A stretch of 50,477 nucleotides of DNA from Halobacteriales archaeon QH_6_64_20 (lineage in GTDB: Archaea; Halobacteriota; Halobacteria; Halobacteriales; Halococcaceae): contig PXQR01000001.1 in assembly GCA_003021235.1 (NCBI GenBank), positions 1-50,477 of the forward strand, given 5' to 3'. The notes below the pieces were generated by a model. That model worked only from the letters and a program-made list of their open reading frames with translations. It was not told the DNA's origin and did not search any database. The position numbers were made by a program, and so were the translations under genes. Within the stretch, counting starts at the first letter, position 1. Each line of letters opens with the position of its first letter. Below are positions 18,540 to 27,715 of this stretch, in pieces.

Positions 18540-18905
18540 GTGGAGAAAGTAACTCTCGCCGACGCGTTCGAATCGATCGAGGAGTACTGGGACCCCCACA
18601 TCGCGGGGGAACTCAACGGACAGGCCGTGAAACTCGCCAGGGTCGACGGCGAGTTCGTCTGGCACCGCCACGACGACGCCGACGAACTGTTCTTAGTCTC
18701 ACGGGGAGAACTCCGGATCGAGTTCCGCGAGCGCGAGGACGTAACGCTCGACGAGGGTGAGTTGCTCGTCGTCCCTCGCGGGATCGAACACCGACCGATC
18801 GCCGAGGAAGAAACTCGCATCTTGCTGTTCGAGCCGGCGGAAACGTACAACACGGGTAACGTCGAGAACGAACGGACACGGACCGACCCCGAACGGATCG
18901 AGTAG
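18540..18905 (+). CDS. Cupin domain protein, phosphomannose isomerase-like (third)
   Basis: A compact 121-residue cupin starting with GTG at 18540. The opening (VTLADAFESIEEYWDPHIAG) matches a widespread small cupin family, which supports this non-ATG start. The metal motif reads VWHRHDDADELFLVSRGELR with two histidines and a glutamate, and the second motif reads GELLVVPRGIEHRPIAEEE. These proteins are often labelled mannose-6-phosphate isomerase-like, but most have no proven activity. It is divergent from the dehydrogenase gene at 17324-18388 with about 150 bp between. Confidence 0.8.
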   Translation: MEKVTLADAFESIEEYWDPHIAGELNGQAVKLARVDGEFVWHRHDDADELFLVSRGELRIEFREREDVTLDEGELLVVPRGIEHRPIAEEETRILLFEPAETYNTGNVENERTRTDPERIE

Positions 18906-19000
18906 CGTCGAGAACCGTCCTCGGCCGCCCGCGAGCAAAGGGGACGATACGATCGGTAAGGTTCTAATAATACTGCACTCGCATGAGTGAAACGAACAAG

Positions 19001-19006
19001 TTTATA
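19001..19006 (+). promoter_or_regulatory. TATA box of the ferritin-like gene
   Basis: TTTATA lies in a strongly AT-rich stretch and is centred about 27 nt before the ATG at 19030, fitting archaeal promoter spacing. It allows either a leaderless message starting at 19030 or a 24-nt leader before the ATG at 19054. Confidence 0.6.
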
Positions 19007-19029
19007 ACGTATTAATTCTTCGTATTTTA

Positions 19030-19842
19030 ATGTGCGTAGAGAGCGCACAAACTATGACAGACGACACAGTAAGCGAGCGTTCGACGGAGCGAACCAGAGA
19101 GTTGATTGACCGCGTCGGCGGACAGTTACCTTCCCGGCGGGCATTCCTCGGGAACACGGCCAAGGTCGGCGGCGGCGCGTTTGCCCTCTCGGCGATCGGA
19201 GCCGGTTCGGCGGCGGCCCACGAGAGCGGTCACGACGACGATGACGATGACGACGATGGTCACGATCACGGCCACGGCGGCGACAAGAGCGGTGACGGCA
19301 AGGACGACGGAGACGTCTCGACGCTCGACGTACTGAACTTCGCGCTGGCGCTCGAACACCTCGAAGCGGCGTACTACAACGAGTTCCTCGACGAGTACTC
19401 CGAGAAGGAAGTCGAGAGTTCGGACGTCGCGAAGGTGTTCACGGAGGACAGCGGCCGGGAGAAGGTCTACGAGCGAATCAAGGAAGTTCGGAACCACGAG
19501 GAGGCCCACGTCGACGCGCTGACCGAGACGATCGAGGACCTCGGCGGCGACCCGGTCGAACCCGCCGAGTACGAGTTCCTCTACGACTCGATCGAGGCGT
19601 TCGCCGAGCTGTCGGCAACCATCGAAGCGGTCGGCGTCTCGGCGTATGCGGGTGCGGGCCCGCTGATCGACGAGGACGACGATCCGGTGCTCAAGGCCGC
19701 ACTATCGATCCACAGCGTCGAAGCCCGCCATACGGCGTACTTCCGCACGCTCAACGAGAACACCGCCTTCCCCAACGCCTTCGATCCCGCCCGAACCATG
19801 GAGGAAGTCCTCGAAATCGCGTCGGACTTCATCGTGAGCTGA
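19030..19842 (+). CDS. Tat-exported ferritin-like domain protein
   Basis: The product is 270 residues from the ATG at 19030, or 262 from the ATG at 19054. An N-terminal Tat signal contains SRRAFLGN followed by a hydrophobic stretch ending near AHES. Next comes a striking Asp/His/Gly-rich linker (about residues 66-95) containing a run of eight Asp and several His, which could bind metal. The rest is a four-helix ferritin_2-like domain: ALALEHLEAAYYNEFL, a HEEAHVDALTETI helix, and a late helix with HSVEARHTAYF. These Glu/His positions match the di-iron ligands of the family. Relatives are called desiccation-related or ferritin-like proteins. It appears monocistronic. Confidence 0.83.
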   Translation: MCVESAQTMTDDTVSERSTERTRELIDRVGGQLPSRRAFLGNTAKVGGGAFALSAIGAGSAAAHESGHDDDDDDDDGHDHGHGGDKSGDGKDDGDVSTLDVLNFALALEHLEAAYYNEFLDEYSEKEVESSDVAKVFTEDSGREKVYERIKEVRNHEEAHVDALTETIEDLGGDPVEPAEYEFLYDSIEAFAELSATIEAVGVSAYAGAGPLIDEDDDPVLKAALSIHSVEARHTAYFRTLNENTAFPNAFDPARTMEEVLEIASDFIVS

Positions 19843-19874
19843 ACCGGTCGATCGGTGGGGGTTCTCGACATCGC

Positions 19875-19880
19875 TTTTTT
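19875..19880 (+). terminator. Oligo-T terminator after the ferritin-like gene
   Basis: A run of six T on the coding strand lies about 33 bp after the stop codon at 19842. Oligo-T tracts without a strong hairpin are the usual archaeal termination signal, so this is a plausible transcript end. Confidence 0.45.
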
Positions 19881-20044
19881 CGGACGCGTCGAGCCGTGAG
19901 CATCGTAGCTACCCTCAGCCGTCCGTCTCCGCGACGGCCTCGTGTCGTACCCAGTGCTCGGTAGTCGCGGCGTCCGACCGGCTGGCTGATTCGCTCGACG
20001 GAACCGGTGTACGACGTTCGGGTTCGCCGAGCCGGCAGGTACGG

Positions 20045-20416
20045 TTATTCGAGGGGCGCAACGAGTTCGACGACGTGGCCGTCGGGGTCTTTCAGGAAGG
20101 CAGTACGGGCACCCGCCGCCGGGTTGTCGGCTGGCTCTTGGACGACGCCGTGGTGATCGATCCGCTCGAAGGCCTCGTCCACGTCCTCGACACCGACAGC
20201 GAGATGGTCCCACGCGGTGCCCTGCTCGAAGTCAGTTTCGCCCTCGGTTTCCGATAGCTGGAGTTCGACTCCGTTCTCGGCGGCGACGTAGCGATTCGTG
20301 GTCGAACCGTCCTCGGTTTCGAACGACCACGATTCGGCAAACCCCAACTGTTCAGTGTAGAACTCGACCGACCGGTCGGCGTCGGCCACGTTGAGACAGG
20401 TATGGATCAGGTCCAT
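20045..20416 (-). CDS. VOC family glyoxalase (lactoylglutathione lyase-like)
   Basis: From the ATG at 20416 the protein is 123 residues, the usual length of a single vicinal-oxygen-chelate domain. The start gives MDLIHTCLNVADADRSVEFY, which matches the first beta-alpha module; nine extra upstream codons are not family-like. Metal ligands can be read as His in IHTCLNV, Glu in NGVELQL, His in WDHLAVGVED and Glu in DGHVVELVAP. Glyoxalase I converts the hemithioacetal of methylglyoxal; haloarchaea lack glutathione, so the thiol partner would be different. It is divergent from the broken dehydrogenase gene at 20517, a lactate-related neighbour that fits methylglyoxal detoxification. Confidence 0.85.
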   Translation of the reverse strand: MDLIHTCLNVADADRSVEFYTEQLGFAESWSFETEDGSTTNRYVAAENGVELQLSETEGETDFEQGTAWDHLAVGVEDVDEAFERIDHHGVVQEPADNPAAGARTAFLKDPDGHVVELVAPLE

Positions 20417-20483
20417 ACGACGCTCGTGAACCTCAGCGTTCATAAACTATCGCGTGGGTCGCGTGCCTGTGACGCGCTACCAT

Positions 20484-20492
20484 AGCGTTTAA
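20484..20492 (+). promoter_or_regulatory. TATA-like element of the FAD/Fe-S dehydrogenase gene
   Basis: The segment GCGTTTAAC is centred close to 28 nt before the ATG at 20517, matching the leaderless spacing of archaeal promoters. It suggests the broken gene still has a recognisable promoter. Confidence 0.4.
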
Positions 20493-20516
20493 CCCCCGCT
20501 GTGTCGGAGCGAACGC

Positions 20517-23500
20517 ATGGCCGTCGAAGACCGTTACTACGACCCGGTGGACTTGGAGACGTCGGCCGACTCGCTGGACCACGATCACCCCGACGTCGAT
20601 AAGTACGCCGCGCTCGCAGCGGACCTGCGCGAGGACGTCGCGGGCGAAGTGCGCTTCGACGAGTACGCACAGGTGCTCTATGCCACCGACGGTAGCGTCT
20701 ACCAGGCCCGTCCGGCCGGCGTGGTCTGTCCCCGGGACACCGCCGACGTCCGCGCGGCTGTCGAAACCGCCGCTCGCCACGACGTCCCAGTAATGCCCCG
20801 CGGGACGGGGTCGTCGCTCGCCGGTCAGGGTGTCGGTCCCGGCTGTGTCGTGCTCGACATGACCCGGCACATGGACTCGATCCTCGCCGTCGATACCGAC
20901 GCCGAGCAGGCGACCGTCCAGCCCGGCGTCGTCCAGGATCACCTCGACATCGAACTGGCGGACAAACACCTCAAGTTCGCGCCCGATCCCGCTTCCTCGA
21001 ACCGCTCGACCATCGGCCCGAGTACGAGGAAATCGTCGGGAAAGACGACCTGGAAGCCCATCTGTACCGCGAGACCCGGCGGCTCGTCGAAGAGAATCGA
21101 GAAGAGATCGACGAGAAGTACCCCAGTCTCAAGCGCTCGGTCTCGGGGTATAACCTGCACAAGGTGATCTACGAGAGCGACGCGGGTGAGAAAGTCGTGA
21201 ATCTCTCGAAGCTCTTCGTCGGCGCGGAAGGCACCTTAGGTACGATCGTCGAAGCGACCGTGGGGCTCGTCTCGGTGCCCGAGGAGACGGCGCTGGCTCT
21301 TTACTTCTTCGACGACCTGATCGACGCGCTCGCCGCCGTGCCGAAAGCCCTCGAACACGACGTGGGCGCGGTCGAACTCATGGACGACGAGGTGTTCCGG
21401 CTCGCCGCCGAGTCCGACGGGTTCAGCCAGTACGTCGAAGCCATCCCCGAACGCGCGGCGGCGGCGCTCATGATCGAGTTCGACTCGGAGTTGGTCGACG
21501 ACTTCGAGGACGCGATTTCGGAGACGAACGCCCGCTTCGTCGAGGACGGGGCGGCCTTCGACGTCTTGGAAGCCTACAGCGAGGGGGACCAGGCTGACAT
21601 CTGGAACCTCCGCAAGGCCGCGATCCCGCTTCTCATGAGCCTCGACGGCGACCCGAAACCCTATCCCTTCATCGAGGACGCGACCGTCCCGCCGGAAGAA
21701 CTCGCCGACTACGTGAGTAAGTTCGAGGAGGTCTTGGAGGATCACGACACCTCCGCGGCGTATTTCGCCCACGCCGGCTCGGGAACGTTGCATATTCGGC
21801 CGATATTGAATCTCAAGAGCGGCGCGGGAGTCGAGGCGATGCACTCGATCACCGAGGACGTCACGGACCTCGTGCTCGAACACTACGGCGCGTTTTCGGG
21901 CGAGCACGGCGACGGGATGGCCAGGACTGAATTCAACCCGAAGATGTACGGGCCGGATCTCTGGGACGCGTTCAAGCAGCTCAAGACCGCCGCCGACCCC
22001 GAGTGGCGCATGCACCCGGGTAACGTCGTCTATCGCAACGATTCCAGTGACACCGGCCCGGACTCGGGTCGCGGCGTCGGTGCCGACAACCGGGAACACT
22101 TGCGCTACGGCGCGACCTACGAGTCGATCGAACCCCAGACGACGCTCGATTTCGACGACCAGGGTGGATTCTCCCACTTGGTCGAACTCTGCAACGGCTG
22201 TGGGACCTGCCGACAGACCGACTCGGAGGTGATGTGTCCGACCTATCGTGCCTCACAGGAGGAGATCCAGACCACCAGGGGCAGAGCCAACCTGCTTCGA
22301 GCGGCGATTTCCGGCGAACTCGACGAGGAGGAGATCTACTCCGATCGCTTCCAGGAGGAAGTGCTCGACCTGTGTATCGGCTGTAAGGGCTGTAAGTCCG
22401 ACTGTCCGACCGGCGTGGACATGGCAAAACTCAAAACCGAGGTCAAACACGAGTACCACCAACGAGAGGGGCTGACGATCCCCGAGCGACTGTTCTCCCG
22501 AATCGAAGACGTCTCGGAACTCGGGAGTCGCCTCGCGCCGATCTCGAACTACGCGCCGAAAGTTCCCGGCTCGCGAGCGGCCATGGAGGCGCTCTTGGGC
22601 ATCGCCGCCGAGCGCGAACTGCCACGCTTCACCTCCCAGTCGTTCGTAGAGTGGTTCGAAGCACGGGGTGGCCCCCGAGTGCCGGAAGCCGAAGCGAACG
22701 GTAAGGTCGTCCTATTCCCCGACGTCTATACGAACTACAGCTACCCGCGACCCGGCCGGGCGGCAGTCCACGTCCTGGAAGCCGCCGGGATACGGGTCGA
22801 AGTCCCCGACGAGGTGGGACCGAGCGGCCGGCCCGCCTACTCGAAGGGCCGGCTCGACCTCGCGCGCGAGCAGGCCGCTCACAACGTCGAAGTCCTCGCG
22901 CCGCGCGTCGAGGAGGGCTGGTCGGTCGCCTTTATCGAACCCTCCGACGCCGTGATGTTCCAGGACGAGTACCTCGATCTGCTCGACGGCCCGGACGTCG
23001 AACGGGTCGCGGCGAGCTCCTACGGGATCATGGAACTGCTTGACGTCGGCCGCGTTGACGAGCAACTCGATTTTACCCACTCAGCCGACTCGCTGACCTA
23101 TCACGGCCACTGTAATCAGAAGGCGACGAACAAGGACCACCACGCGGTCGGCGTGCTCCGGCGGGCGGGCCACGAGGTCGATCCGCTCGACTCGGGGTGT
23201 TGTGGGATGGCCGGCTCCTTCGGCTACCTCGCGGAACACTACGAGCTATCGCAAGCGATCGGTCGCATCCTCTTCCGACAGGTCGAAGCCTCGGGCGGCG
23301 ACCGTGTAACCGCACCAGGGGCGTCATGTCGCTCCCAGCTCGGCGATCGATCGGGCTACGAGATGCCACCACACCCGATCGAGGCGCTCGCGGAGGTCAC
23401 GAGCGGACGGACGGCGCACACATCGACGGTAGCCGGAGCCGATGCCGAAGCCGACACCGAGACCGAGACCGGGACCGAGGCCGGGTCAGGGTCGATCGCG

Positions 23501-23533
23501 AGCGCCGTCGCCGGGCTGTTCGCCGGTCCGTGA
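20517..23533 (+). pseudogene. FAD-linked oxidase / Fe-S protein (D-lactate/glycolate dehydrogenase type), broken by internal deletion
   Basis: Intact relatives are single chains of roughly 1,000 residues: an FAD_binding_4 domain, a GlcD-like C-terminal domain, and a GlcF-like Fe-S module. Frame 1 runs from 20517 and reads correctly through LKFAPDPASSNRSTIG (to about 21016). Then family sequence continues in another frame from about 21002-21020 (PEYEEIVGKDD). The missing piece is the FAD-binding core (normally GGxIGNNSTGAHSVRYG and what follows), roughly 40-50 codons. The deleted length must be 3n+1 to produce this frame change. The 3' part is otherwise complete: CNGCGTCRQ and CIGCKGCKSDCP cluster motifs and a GCCGMAGSFGYL CCG domain. 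Without the FAD core the gene should be inactive. It is a pseudogene or an assembly error. Confidence 0.85.
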
Positions 23534-23600
23534 GATCGTCGCGATCGGGGCCACCGACGAACCCCAGTCCTGAAACGGGCGGCTGTTTTAGCGACCGAGA

Positions 23601-25130
23601 ATGACGACGTCAGCCGCGACCACGGACTCGCGTGGGTTCTTCGAGTTCTATCGCGAGTACGCCCAGACCGGCATCCACGCCGCGACTGCGGCGGCGTTGA
23701 CCGGCTTTATCGGGCTTGCGAGTTTCATCAGTCCCTGGTTTCTGGCCGTCGCGATCGCCGTCTACGCCCTCCCGCCGATCTACTTCTACCTGAACGACGT
23801 CGACCCCACGCCGGAGACCGAATCACCGTCCCCCGAAGCCGGTTCGAACCCGGACGCCTCACCGGAGGACGACTCGACCTGGGAACTCGATTCGGAGACT
23901 CCCGACGCTGGGAGTGCCGACGGAGCCGGTTCCCCGGCGGCGGGCGATTCCGCCCCCACCCCTGTTTCGGACCGAAGCGAAAGCGATGGCCGGGCTGTGG
24001 CCGCTACGAGCGGCGAGGGCGATACCGACGATACCTCGACCCGGTCCGATGCCGACGACGCCGAAGCCGACCCCGGAGCGGCGCGCGTGGATCACGCTGG
24101 CGTCGACACCGAAGCCGATGCCGAGGCCGACGTCGATGCCGACGAGGAAGTAGATTCCGACGCCGATACTGACACCGAATCCGGGGCCGGAGCCGGGACT
24201 GGGACCGACGCGACAGTCGACCTCGAACCCGACTGGGCCGAAGTCGACTCGCCGGTCGACGTCGCGCTTTACGACACCGTTGCGAGCGCGGACGCGGTGT
24301 ATGCGGCCGGCGACGACGGGGTCGTGCTCGCTCGCCGGGCCGAGTGGGAGGTCCCGCTCGACGACGGGCCGGCGGCCGACTCGAACCCGCTTCGGGGGAT
24401 CGATTACACCGACGGTGATGACGACGAGGAAGTGCTGTGGATCGCCGGCGACAGCGGCGCTGTCGGTCGGTACGACCCTGCCGCCGGCGGCGTTACGGAT
24501 TTCTCCGCGCCGAAGGACCAGACGAGCACCTGGACGGACGTCGCAGTCGCCGGACCGGCCGGCGAAGAAAACGTCCACTTAACGAACGGTTCGGGGGCGG
24601 TGCTTCGAGGGACCTACGACGGGGCGGACGGGTCGATCGAGTGGGGCGAGATCGGAAAACCCGGAAGCGGGTCGAGCATCACCGCTATTACTTTTCGCGA
24701 CCGGGAGGTCGGCTATCTCTGTGACTCCAGTGGGGGCGTCTTCGAAACGGGGAACGGCGGGGAAAGCTACGCCGCTATCGACGGCGTGGACGCCGGAACC
24801 GCGTTTTCCGATCTCGCGCCCGTCGGCGATAACGGTCTCCTCGTCGCCGGCGAGGACGGCTCGCTCTTTCGGTACGACGGGAGCGCCTGGACGCGCCGAT
24901 CGCTGAGCGATACTTCCCTCCACACGATCGACACGACCGAAGGCGAATCGGCCGATCTCCGAGCCGTCGCCGGCGACGGATCGGGCACGGTCCACGAGCG
25001 AATCGGAGACGAGTGGGACGCCATCGAGACCACCGCCGAGTCGGTACGCGCCGTCGCCGTCGAGGGAATCGGGGTCGCTATCGGCGACGACGGTGCGATC
25101 TACGAACGGGAACGGACGCGACCGTCGTAG
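23601..25130 (+). CDS. Membrane-anchored beta-propeller protein with acidic linker
   Basis: A 509-residue protein in three parts. Residues 10-66 hold two hydrophobic helices forming a membrane hairpin. Residues 70-210 are an extreme Asp/Glu/Ala/Thr-rich low-complexity linker with repeated DAD/EAD steps. Residues 215-509 contain repeats of about 40 residues with patterns such as VYAAGDDGVVLARR, LWIAGDSGAVGRYD, GYLCDSSGGVFETGNGG and LLVAGEDGSLFRYDGSAW, as in Ycf48/BNR-like beta-propellers. The propeller probably faces the cytoplasm or the outside as a binding scaffold; the sequence does not decide. It starts 67 bp after the broken dehydrogenase. No enzymatic residues are evident. Confidence 0.78.
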   Translation: MTTSAATTDSRGFFEFYREYAQTGIHAATAAALTGFIGLASFISPWFLAVAIAVYALPPIYFYLNDVDPTPETESPSPEAGSNPDASPEDDSTWELDSETPDAGSADGAGSPAAGDSAPTPVSDRSESDGRAVAATSGEGDTDDTSTRSDADDAEADPGAARVDHAGVDTEADAEADVDADEEVDSDADTDTESGAGAGTGTDATVDLEPDWAEVDSPVDVALYDTVASADAVYAAGDDGVVLARRAEWEVPLDDGPAADSNPLRGIDYTDGDDDEEVLWIAGDSGAVGRYDPAAGGVTDFSAPKDQTSTWTDVAVAGPAGEENVHLTNGSGAVLRGTYDGADGSIEWGEIGKPGSGSSITAITFRDREVGYLCDSSGGVFETGNGGESYAAIDGVDAGTAFSDLAPVGDNGLLVAGEDGSLFRYDGSAWTRRSLSDTSLHTIDTTEGESADLRAVAGDGSGTVHERIGDEWDAIETTAESVRAVAVEGIGVAIGDDGAIYERERTRPS

Positions 25131-25166
25131 AACGATCGAACGACAGTGCGTCGAGTCAGTGCGGAC

Positions 25167-26558
25167 CTACTCGATCGCGTCGCCCGCTTCCCGTAGGAGC
25201 CCATCGAGAATTTCGGGCGTCGTCGGGTGGTAAGCTCGATCGGGGATGTCGTCCACACTCAGTCCACACTCGATTATCACCTGCATGGTCTTTGCCATCG
25301 CGTCGGCCTGGTAGTGCAACCCCTGATAGCCCAGTACTGTGCCGTCGGTGGCGACGACGAGGCGCGCCAGTCCTTCAGGAACGTCTTTGGTCTCGAACAC
25401 GCCGTCGTCGGCCGCCCGTCTCGTAACTGTCACGGAATCGAGACCTGCTTCCGCGGCGGCGTCGGCCGAATACCCGACCCGGGTGTAGGGATAGACCCCG
25501 AGTCCCGAGAATATCACGTGGTGGTGGGTGTTCTCGTACGACCGGAGTTCGTCGCCCCTGGCGTGACGAAGCACGTTTTCGGCCGCGAGGAATCCCTGTT
25601 CCTTCGCGACGTGGAGGATCGGCTCGCGGCCGTTCGCGTCGCCGATCACGAACACCTGCGGGTCCCCGTTCGCCTGCATCGTGTCTTCGACCCACCCCGG
25701 GCTGGGATCGAGACCCAGTTCCTCGATGCCTGCTGGGAGGGTCGGCCGACGACCGGTGAAGACGAACAGCTCCTCGGCCTCGAAGGTCTCCTCGCGGCCG
25801 CTCTCGTGTTCAACGCTTAAGCGAACGTCGCCGGCGGGACCCGACTCGACCGACAGCTCCGCGACGTTCGTTCGGATGTCGATCCCGAACGCCTCGCGGT
25901 AGATGTCGGCCATGGCGTCGCCGAAGACGTCGTCGGCTTCGTCGAGGGGCCGTGCGTCGTGCTCGATAACGGTCAGGTCCATTCCGCCGGCCTCCGCGAG
26001 ATACGGTGCCATCTCCACGCCGACATAGCCGAACCCCATGACGATCCCCGAGTCGCCGAAGTCGGTCGCGTCGAGCACCTCGTCGCTGGTCGAATACGGA
26101 ACCCCGTCGAGTCCCGGCAGGTCGGGGACGTTCGGCTGCGAGCCGGTCGCGACGAGCACGTAATCGGCGTCGAGTTCCAGATCGTCGACTGTGACCGTTC
26201 GATCCTCGCGGAGCGTCGCTCGCTCGTCGATGAACTCGACCCCTTCGCGGTCGGCGAGGTCGTGTACTGCCGCCCGGCGGTGGGAAGCGAAGTCCTCGAT
26301 GTGGTCGTTCTTGCGGTCGATCACGGCGTCGAGATCGACCGTCGGCGTGCCCGAGAGGCGATCGTCGTGACGGGCCTGGAACCGATGTGCGCCCGCCGAG
26401 TAGACCTCCTTCGAGGGCATACAGCCACGCAGGATACACAGACCCCCGCCGGGGTCGCCCCCGTCGATCAGCGTCAACTCGACGTCCTCGCGGTCGGCGA
26501 GGACCTGCGCGGCGGCGACGCCGGCGCTACCGTACGCGCCGATGATGGCGACGTGCAT
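25167..26558 (-). CDS. Dihydrolipoamide dehydrogenase-like FAD/NAD(P) oxidoreductase
   Basis: A 463-residue class I pyridine nucleotide-disulfide oxidoreductase. The FAD Rossmann motif is GAYGSAG (residues 7-13), slightly altered from GxGxxG. The redox-active disulfide is GGLCILRGCMPSK (C41 and C46). A second nucleotide-binding region is GIVMGFGYVGVEMAPYL, the FAD motif near the end reads VFVIGDANGREP, and the dimerisation domain includes the HHHVIFSGLGVYPYTRVG stretch. The catalytic HPT of the interface is visible as YHPTTPEILD. The start at 26558 is set by MHVAIIGA. It lacks pyruvate or 2-oxoacid dehydrogenase neighbours, so it could be a mercuric reductase-like or other disulfide reductase. 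Confidence 0.88.
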   Translation of the reverse strand: MHVAIIGAYGSAGVAAAQVLADREDVELTLIDGGDPGGGLCILRGCMPSKEVYSAGAHRFQARHDDRLSGTPTVDLDAVIDRKNDHIEDFASHRRAAVHDLADREGVEFIDERATLREDRTVTVDDLELDADYVLVATGSQPNVPDLPGLDGVPYSTSDEVLDATDFGDSGIVMGFGYVGVEMAPYLAEAGGMDLTVIEHDARPLDEADDVFGDAMADIYREAFGIDIRTNVAELSVESGPAGDVRLSVEHESGREETFEAEELFVFTGRRPTLPAGIEELGLDPSPGWVEDTMQANGDPQVFVIGDANGREPILHVAKEQGFLAAENVLRHARGDELRSYENTHHHVIFSGLGVYPYTRVGYSADAAAEAGLDSVTVTRRAADDGVFETKDVPEGLARLVVATDGTVLGYQGLHYQADAMAKTMQVIIECGLSVDDIPDRAYHPTTPEILDGLLREAGDAIE

Positions 26559-26703
26559 ACGGAAGTCGACGGGTGACAGCGGCTTTAGCCGTTCGACTCC
26601 CGTCCATCGATCGTTGAGACGATCGGGAACGAAGGAGTGCAAGGCGGGAATCGAAACCGAGATCACCCCTGACGAGCGAGAACCGGCGAAGCCGAATCCC
26701 GAG

Positions 26704-27354
26704 TCATCGGTAGTACTCGTCGACCGCGAGGCTGTTGAGCAGCCGCGAGAGCGCGCGACGCAACCGTTCGGAGGCTGCCTGGTCGGAGACCCCGAACTCG
26801 GTCGCGAGGTCGCCCATCCTCGTCCCCCGTGGAACCTCGAAGTATCCAGCTTCAAGCGCGGCGGCGAGGAGTTCGTACTGTGGGGCGGTCAGCCCGTACG
26901 GATAGGTGTTCGTCGAACCGGTCGCGTCGTGGACGCTCCGAAGGGTGAAGTCGATATCGCGATCGTGACAGTGAGTCCGGTATGCCGAAAGCGCCTCCCG
27001 ATCCGGAAAGCGCATACGGACGTTCCACCCGGCGTGGGTCACCGTCGCGTCGAGCAGTACCCCGCCGAGCGAGACCCACTTCCGGTAGGTCGTCTCGCCC
27101 GCGGGGATCGTGAGCAGGTAGCGACGCTCGCCGTCGATCCCCTCGTCCGAGATCGTCACGTCCTCAACCGTCGGATCGCGTTCGAGAGCGGCCTCGAACG
27201 CGTCGAACGTCCCGCCGGTCGCCCGAACGGTAAGCAACGTCGACGCCGTATCGAGGGCGGCCTCCTGTTCGACCTGGAGGCGCATTGCCGGCACCGCCGC
27301 GAGCGACGCTTCGAGAAGGGGAGCGACGAGTCGATAGGAGACGACCAGGCTCAT
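26704..27354 (-). CDS. Bat-type HTH transcriptional regulator
   Basis: A 216-residue regulator of the bacterio-opsin activator (HTH_10) family common in haloarchaea. The C-terminal helix-turn-helix is clear: LTAPQYELLAAALEAGYFEV, then RGTRMGDLATEFGVSDQAAS with the recognition helix and ERLRRALSRLLNSLAV. The N-terminal 140 residues form the usual mixed alpha/beta sensory domain with no recognisable cofactor site. It has an AT-rich promoter just upstream. Its neighbour on the same strand is the flavoprotein gene at 25167-26558, about 145 bp downstream, which may be its target (inference). Confidence 0.85.
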   Translation of the reverse strand: MSLVVSYRLVAPLLEASLAAVPAMRLQVEQEAALDTASTLLTVRATGGTFDAFEAALERDPTVEDVTISDEGIDGERRYLLTIPAGETTYRKWVSLGGVLLDATVTHAGWNVRMRFPDREALSAYRTHCHDRDIDFTLRSVHDATGSTNTYPYGLTAPQYELLAAALEAGYFEVPRGTRMGDLATEFGVSDQAASERLRRALSRLLNSLAVDEYYR

Positions 27355-27381
27355 CGGAACCGTTCTTTTGGACGCGGAGAC

Positions 27382-27393
27382 ATAATATTAATT
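27382..27393 (-). promoter_or_regulatory. TATA-rich promoter of the Bat-type regulator
   Basis: On the minus strand an ATTAATATTATG segment is centred roughly 33 nt before the start codon at 27354. It is the only AT-rich patch in the neighbourhood and has the spacing of an archaeal promoter with a very short leader. Confidence 0.5.
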
Positions 27394-27715
27394 GGTTGTT
27401 TAGCTACGTAGTATCAGAGTCAGTGGCTTCATTTATCACGATAGACTCCTAATGTACACGCGGGATGAGTGTAATCGATAGTGACCGGCGGGTGATACGA
27501 GCGAACGCGACGGGTGGACGAGGCGTCGTTACGAGTCCCGACACCGGCGCGGGTGCCGGGAGCGAGTTCGATCGCCGACACCGAACCGGACCGGCGACGA
27601 ACGCTCGGCATCGTCTCCCTGAGAGTTCATGCGCTACACCGACTAGCGGGCCGCACGACATCGGAATCGTGTACAGCGCGATCGGTGAGACCGGACCGTC
27701 GTCTCACGAGGGGTC

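Noticed and set aside
20517-23533. Two separate genes (216 and 789 codons) instead of one broken gene
   Set aside because: The last ~50 codons of the first frame are Ser/Arg/Thr-rich nonsense, while the other frame in the same DNA reads as family sequence upstream of the second frame's ATG. A single broken gene explains both.
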